DNA from: JAVBPR01 sp031549485
GTDB lineage: Bacteria > Bacillota > Clostridia > Oscillospirales > Feifaniaceae
Reading direction: 5' to 3'
Assembly (NCBI GenBank): GCA_031549485.1
Contig: JAVBPR010000034.1
Span: forward strand, 1-22,371
DNA length: 22,371 nucleotides
The notes beneath the pieces are model-generated. The model searched no databases. It worked only from the letters and a program-made list of their open reading frames with translations, and was not told where the DNA came from. Position numbers and translations under genes: made by a program. Position 1 is the stretch's first letter. Every line of letters starts with the position of its first letter. This document shows positions 20,149 to 22,371 of the stretch, piece by piece.

Positions 20149-22371
20149 ATGAAGAAGACGAAAAAAATTATTTTAATTTCAGCATTAATTTTGATAGGGT
20201 TGCTTGCCGCCTTGGGCTTGCATATCGTAAATAATACCGCCTATGCGGCGGATTATTGGGACGGAGCCTACACGCTTGACGATGTGGATGATGTCCTTGC
20301 CTTGGCGCGCATTGTAAACCTCGGCGTTCTTGATGCGTCCTTCGAAAGCGATATTCAAAGATTTGATCCCGCTTATACCCTTGCGGGCGACGCAAATTCG
20401 GCGCAGACTGCCCTTGATTACGCCGCGGCGAAATACAAAATGACCGCTGATATTACTATCCCCTCCGGCGTCGGATTTTCCGGCATCGGCGACACTACCG
20501 CAAAGCCTTTTGCTGGCAGTATTAACGGCGACGGCAAAAAACTGACCTATACTATTGATTCCACCGAAGCGCAGTGGTCGGGCGCGACAAAAACGACCTA
20601 TGCCCTTGTTCCGTTTTCTTCTTCGGCGCTTTTCCACAAAATGGATGTCATTGCGAACATGACGATAAATTACACCGGCGCTGCCACAACTGTAAATATC
20701 GGCGGTCTTGTCGGCGAAGTCACAACTTCTCAGACTGTCGAAGTTACCGACTCGCTTTTGGAACTTAATCTTAACATGACAACCGCCAAAAACCCCGCTT
20801 TAAATGTCGGTGGTTTTATCGGTGTTTCGGGCGGACCTTCCTGCGTATTCTCTAATTCGACCGCCACCATGAATACGGCGTATACCTCCACCACCATTAA
20901 AAATCTTTACGAATCAAGCACGGTGGCAAGCCTTTCTCCCCTTTCCGCAAATATAATTAAAATCGAGCCGATGACCGGATTTTCGGTCTACTGCTTTGGT
21001 CCAAAAGTTGTCGACAACGGCGACGGAACTTTCACCGCTGAGACGGGCGCGAGGGTATCTCTCGTCGCCGTCAACGAAGCTATGGAATTCGGCGCCTGGA
21101 AGATAAACGGCGGCGCATTTTCCGCAAACGGCACTACCTATTTTCCGACACTTACAATGCCGGCCGGCGGCGTATCATTAGCCGTTACCGGTGACCCAAA
21201 TCCGGCGGCAGGGCGCTCTTTTAAAACGGCATATCTGCTTGACAGTTTTGATAAATTCACCTCGCTGCAAAGTATAGTCAATAATTTTACTGCATCAGCA
21301 CCCGCCGACTATGCAAAATTCGGCCTGACAAAAGTTGCCGCAAACAGAACTTTGCTGCAAAAAGGCTACTTCAAAATGGTAAAGCATATCACTCTCGAGA
21401 TGGCCTTTTCCGGAATAGGCACCGGCGATACCGGCTCCACAAACAACTTTTCCGGCTTTTTCGACGGTTGCGGATACACCGTAACTTTCCAGCAGGACAC
21501 CGCGCAGCTTACCGCCGCGGCGGTTGCTCCAAACGTCGGTCTTTTCGGCGTCCTCTCTCCGACAAGCAGTTCTTACCAAGTCGTCAGAAACGTTAATTTA
21601 GGCGGACAGATTTATACCACACCTACCGCGCAAACCAGCGGACAGATGGTCGCGGGCGCAGTCGCGGGATATGCGAAAAACGCGATAATCGATAACTGCC
21701 ATTCGTCTACCGAAATAAACGTTTCGGAATCCGCCGCCACTACTTATATCGGCGGTCTTGTCGGGCGTATGGATACAAGTTTCGTTCATAACGGCTCTGT
21801 TTCAAATGTTTATAATCTCCGCCTTAATACCGTAAAACCGGTCACAGGATATCTCGGTGGCGCTATCGGACATTTAAAAGATTCGGTAATCGATACCCTC
21901 ACCGTTGAGACCGGTTACGCCACCACGGCTGACGGAAGCACCGTTTATCGCCCGTCTTTATTTGAAATACAAATCGGCGACTCCCTTACGGCTTATGCTG
22001 CAAAAACATGTACCGGCGGAGTTATCGGATATTTCAATCCCGCCACAGCAAAAACAAACGGGCTGCGAAATATTTTGCTGACCTCAAACAACTCTACAAC
22101 TCCTGTTACCTGTCAAATTGTAACAAGGCTCAGTACTACTTTAAAAGCATTTAACGCATATGGTATTACCGGCGGAATTTTCGGTCAGATATATTCTACC
22201 GGCGACAACGAGGCTTTCCTCGAAAATGTCAAAATAGATATAAAGCCAAATACAACTCTTGAAATATTGACGCAGGACGTTAAAACAAACGGCGAAAATA
22301 CGATGATCGCATACGCCGGCGGTCTTATGGGCGGTTATTCGGCGGATAAAGTGGCTAACTACACCTTTACC
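20149..22371 (+). CDS. Large secreted GLUG-repeat protein, partial at right edge
   Basis: The ATG follows AAAGGTGA by 3 nt. The frame is open to the last base (741 codons, no stop). A Sec signal peptide is clear: MKKTKK, a hydrophobic core, and a likely cut near AYAA (residues 31-34). The mature part has repeated motifs GFSGIG...PFAGSINGDGKKLTYTI (near residue 108) and AFSGIGTGD...NFSGFFDGCGYTVTF (near 420). Each is followed by GLUG-type units such as NIGGLVGEVTT, YIGGLVGRMDTS, YLGGAIGHLKDS and YAGGLMGGYSAD. Residues about 298-345 resemble a divergent InlB-type B repeat (FGAWKINGG, then TMPAGGVSLAV). No sortase or S-layer anchor is visible, but the C-terminus is outside the window. It is probably in the same operon as the minor pilins and may be a cell-surface or pilus-associated adhesin. 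Confidence 0.85.
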   Translation, partial: MKKTKKIILISALILIGLLAALGLHIVNNTAYAADYWDGAYTLDDVDDVLALARIVNLGVLDASFESDIQRFDPAYTLAGDANSAQTALDYAAAKYKMTADITIPSGVGFSGIGDTTAKPFAGSINGDGKKLTYTIDSTEAQWSGATKTTYALVPFSSSALFHKMDVIANMTINYTGAATTVNIGGLVGEVTTSQTVEVTDSLLELNLNMTTAKNPALNVGGFIGVSGGPSCVFSNSTATMNTAYTSTTIKNLYESSTVASLSPLSANIIKIEPMTGFSVYCFGPKVVDNGDGTFTAETGARVSLVAVNEAMEFGAWKINGGAFSANGTTYFPTLTMPAGGVSLAVTGDPNPAAGRSFKTAYLLDSFDKFTSLQSIVNNFTASAPADYAKFGLTKVAANRTLLQKGYFKMVKHITLEMAFSGIGTGDTGSTNNFSGFFDGCGYTVTFQQDTAQLTAAAVAPNVGLFGVLSPTSSSYQVVRNVNLGGQIYTTPTAQTSGQMVAGAVAGYAKNAIIDNCHSSTEINVSESAATTYIGGLVGRMDTSFVHNGSVSNVYNLRLNTVKPVTGYLGGAIGHLKDSVIDTLTVETGYATTADGSTVYRPSLFEIQIGDSLTAYAAKTCTGGVIGYFNPATAKTNGLRNILLTSNNSTTPVTCQIVTRLSTTLKAFNAYGITGGIFGQIYSTGDNEAFLENVKIDIKPNTTLEILTQDVKTNGENTMIAYAGGLMGGYSADKVANYTFT

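Noticed and set aside
20168..20637. Two minus-strand frames opposite the start of the secreted GLUG protein
   Set aside because: Both are antisense to a frame with a clear signal peptide and GLUG repeats, and have Arg-rich translations with no domain.

Overview
The window looks like chromosomal DNA from a monoderm, Clostridia-like member of the Bacillota. The evidence is the mraZ-rsmH-ftsL-PBP order with a PASTA-bearing (SpoVD-type) penicillin-binding protein, the rsmD-coaD-coiled-coil gene order, several TTG starts with strong GAGGTGAT-type ribosome binding sites, and a type IV pilus operon with PilM, PilN and PilO functions but no secretin (PilQ) or PilP. No rRNA, tRNA, CRISPR array, transposase or phage gene was seen.

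Layout. (1) 1-3980, minus strand: the start of a division and cell-wall cluster. A four-repeat MraZ operator leads into mraZ, rsmH, an ftsL-like gene and a SpoVD-like PBP that runs off the left edge. (2) 3981-4517: a gene-free stretch with the mraZ promoter region, a strong palindromic terminator for the next operon, and a degenerate 35-bp tandem repeat. (3) 4518-7948, minus strand: uvrC, rsmD, coaD (apparently with a non-ATG start) and a coiled-coil protein. (4) 8013-15532, minus strand: a compact type IV pilus operon transcribed pilB, pilT, pilA, pilD, pilC, a pilM-pilN fusion, pilO, ending at a good intrinsic terminator. (5) 15533-15755: a divergent promoter region whose two -35 elements overlap, with a possible terminator/antiterminator leader on the plus side. 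(6) 15756-22371, plus strand: an 896-residue prepilin with GLUG-type repeats, a PilX/GspK-like minor pilin, two small pseudopilins with TTG starts, and a large secreted GLUG-repeat protein that runs off the right edge.

How it may work together. The minus-strand operon supplies the extension and retraction motors (PilB, PilT), platform (PilC), inner assembly proteins (PilMN, PilO), the prepilin peptidase (PilD) and the major pilin (PilA). PilB carries an MshEN-like N-terminus, so c-di-GMP control is plausible. The divergent plus-strand genes look like a minor-pilin set plus adhesin-like GLUG proteins that could form or load a pilus tip. This plus-strand cassette is the most unusual part of the window: a very large GLUG-domain pilin and a separate secreted GLUG protein next to a complete type IV pilus machine.
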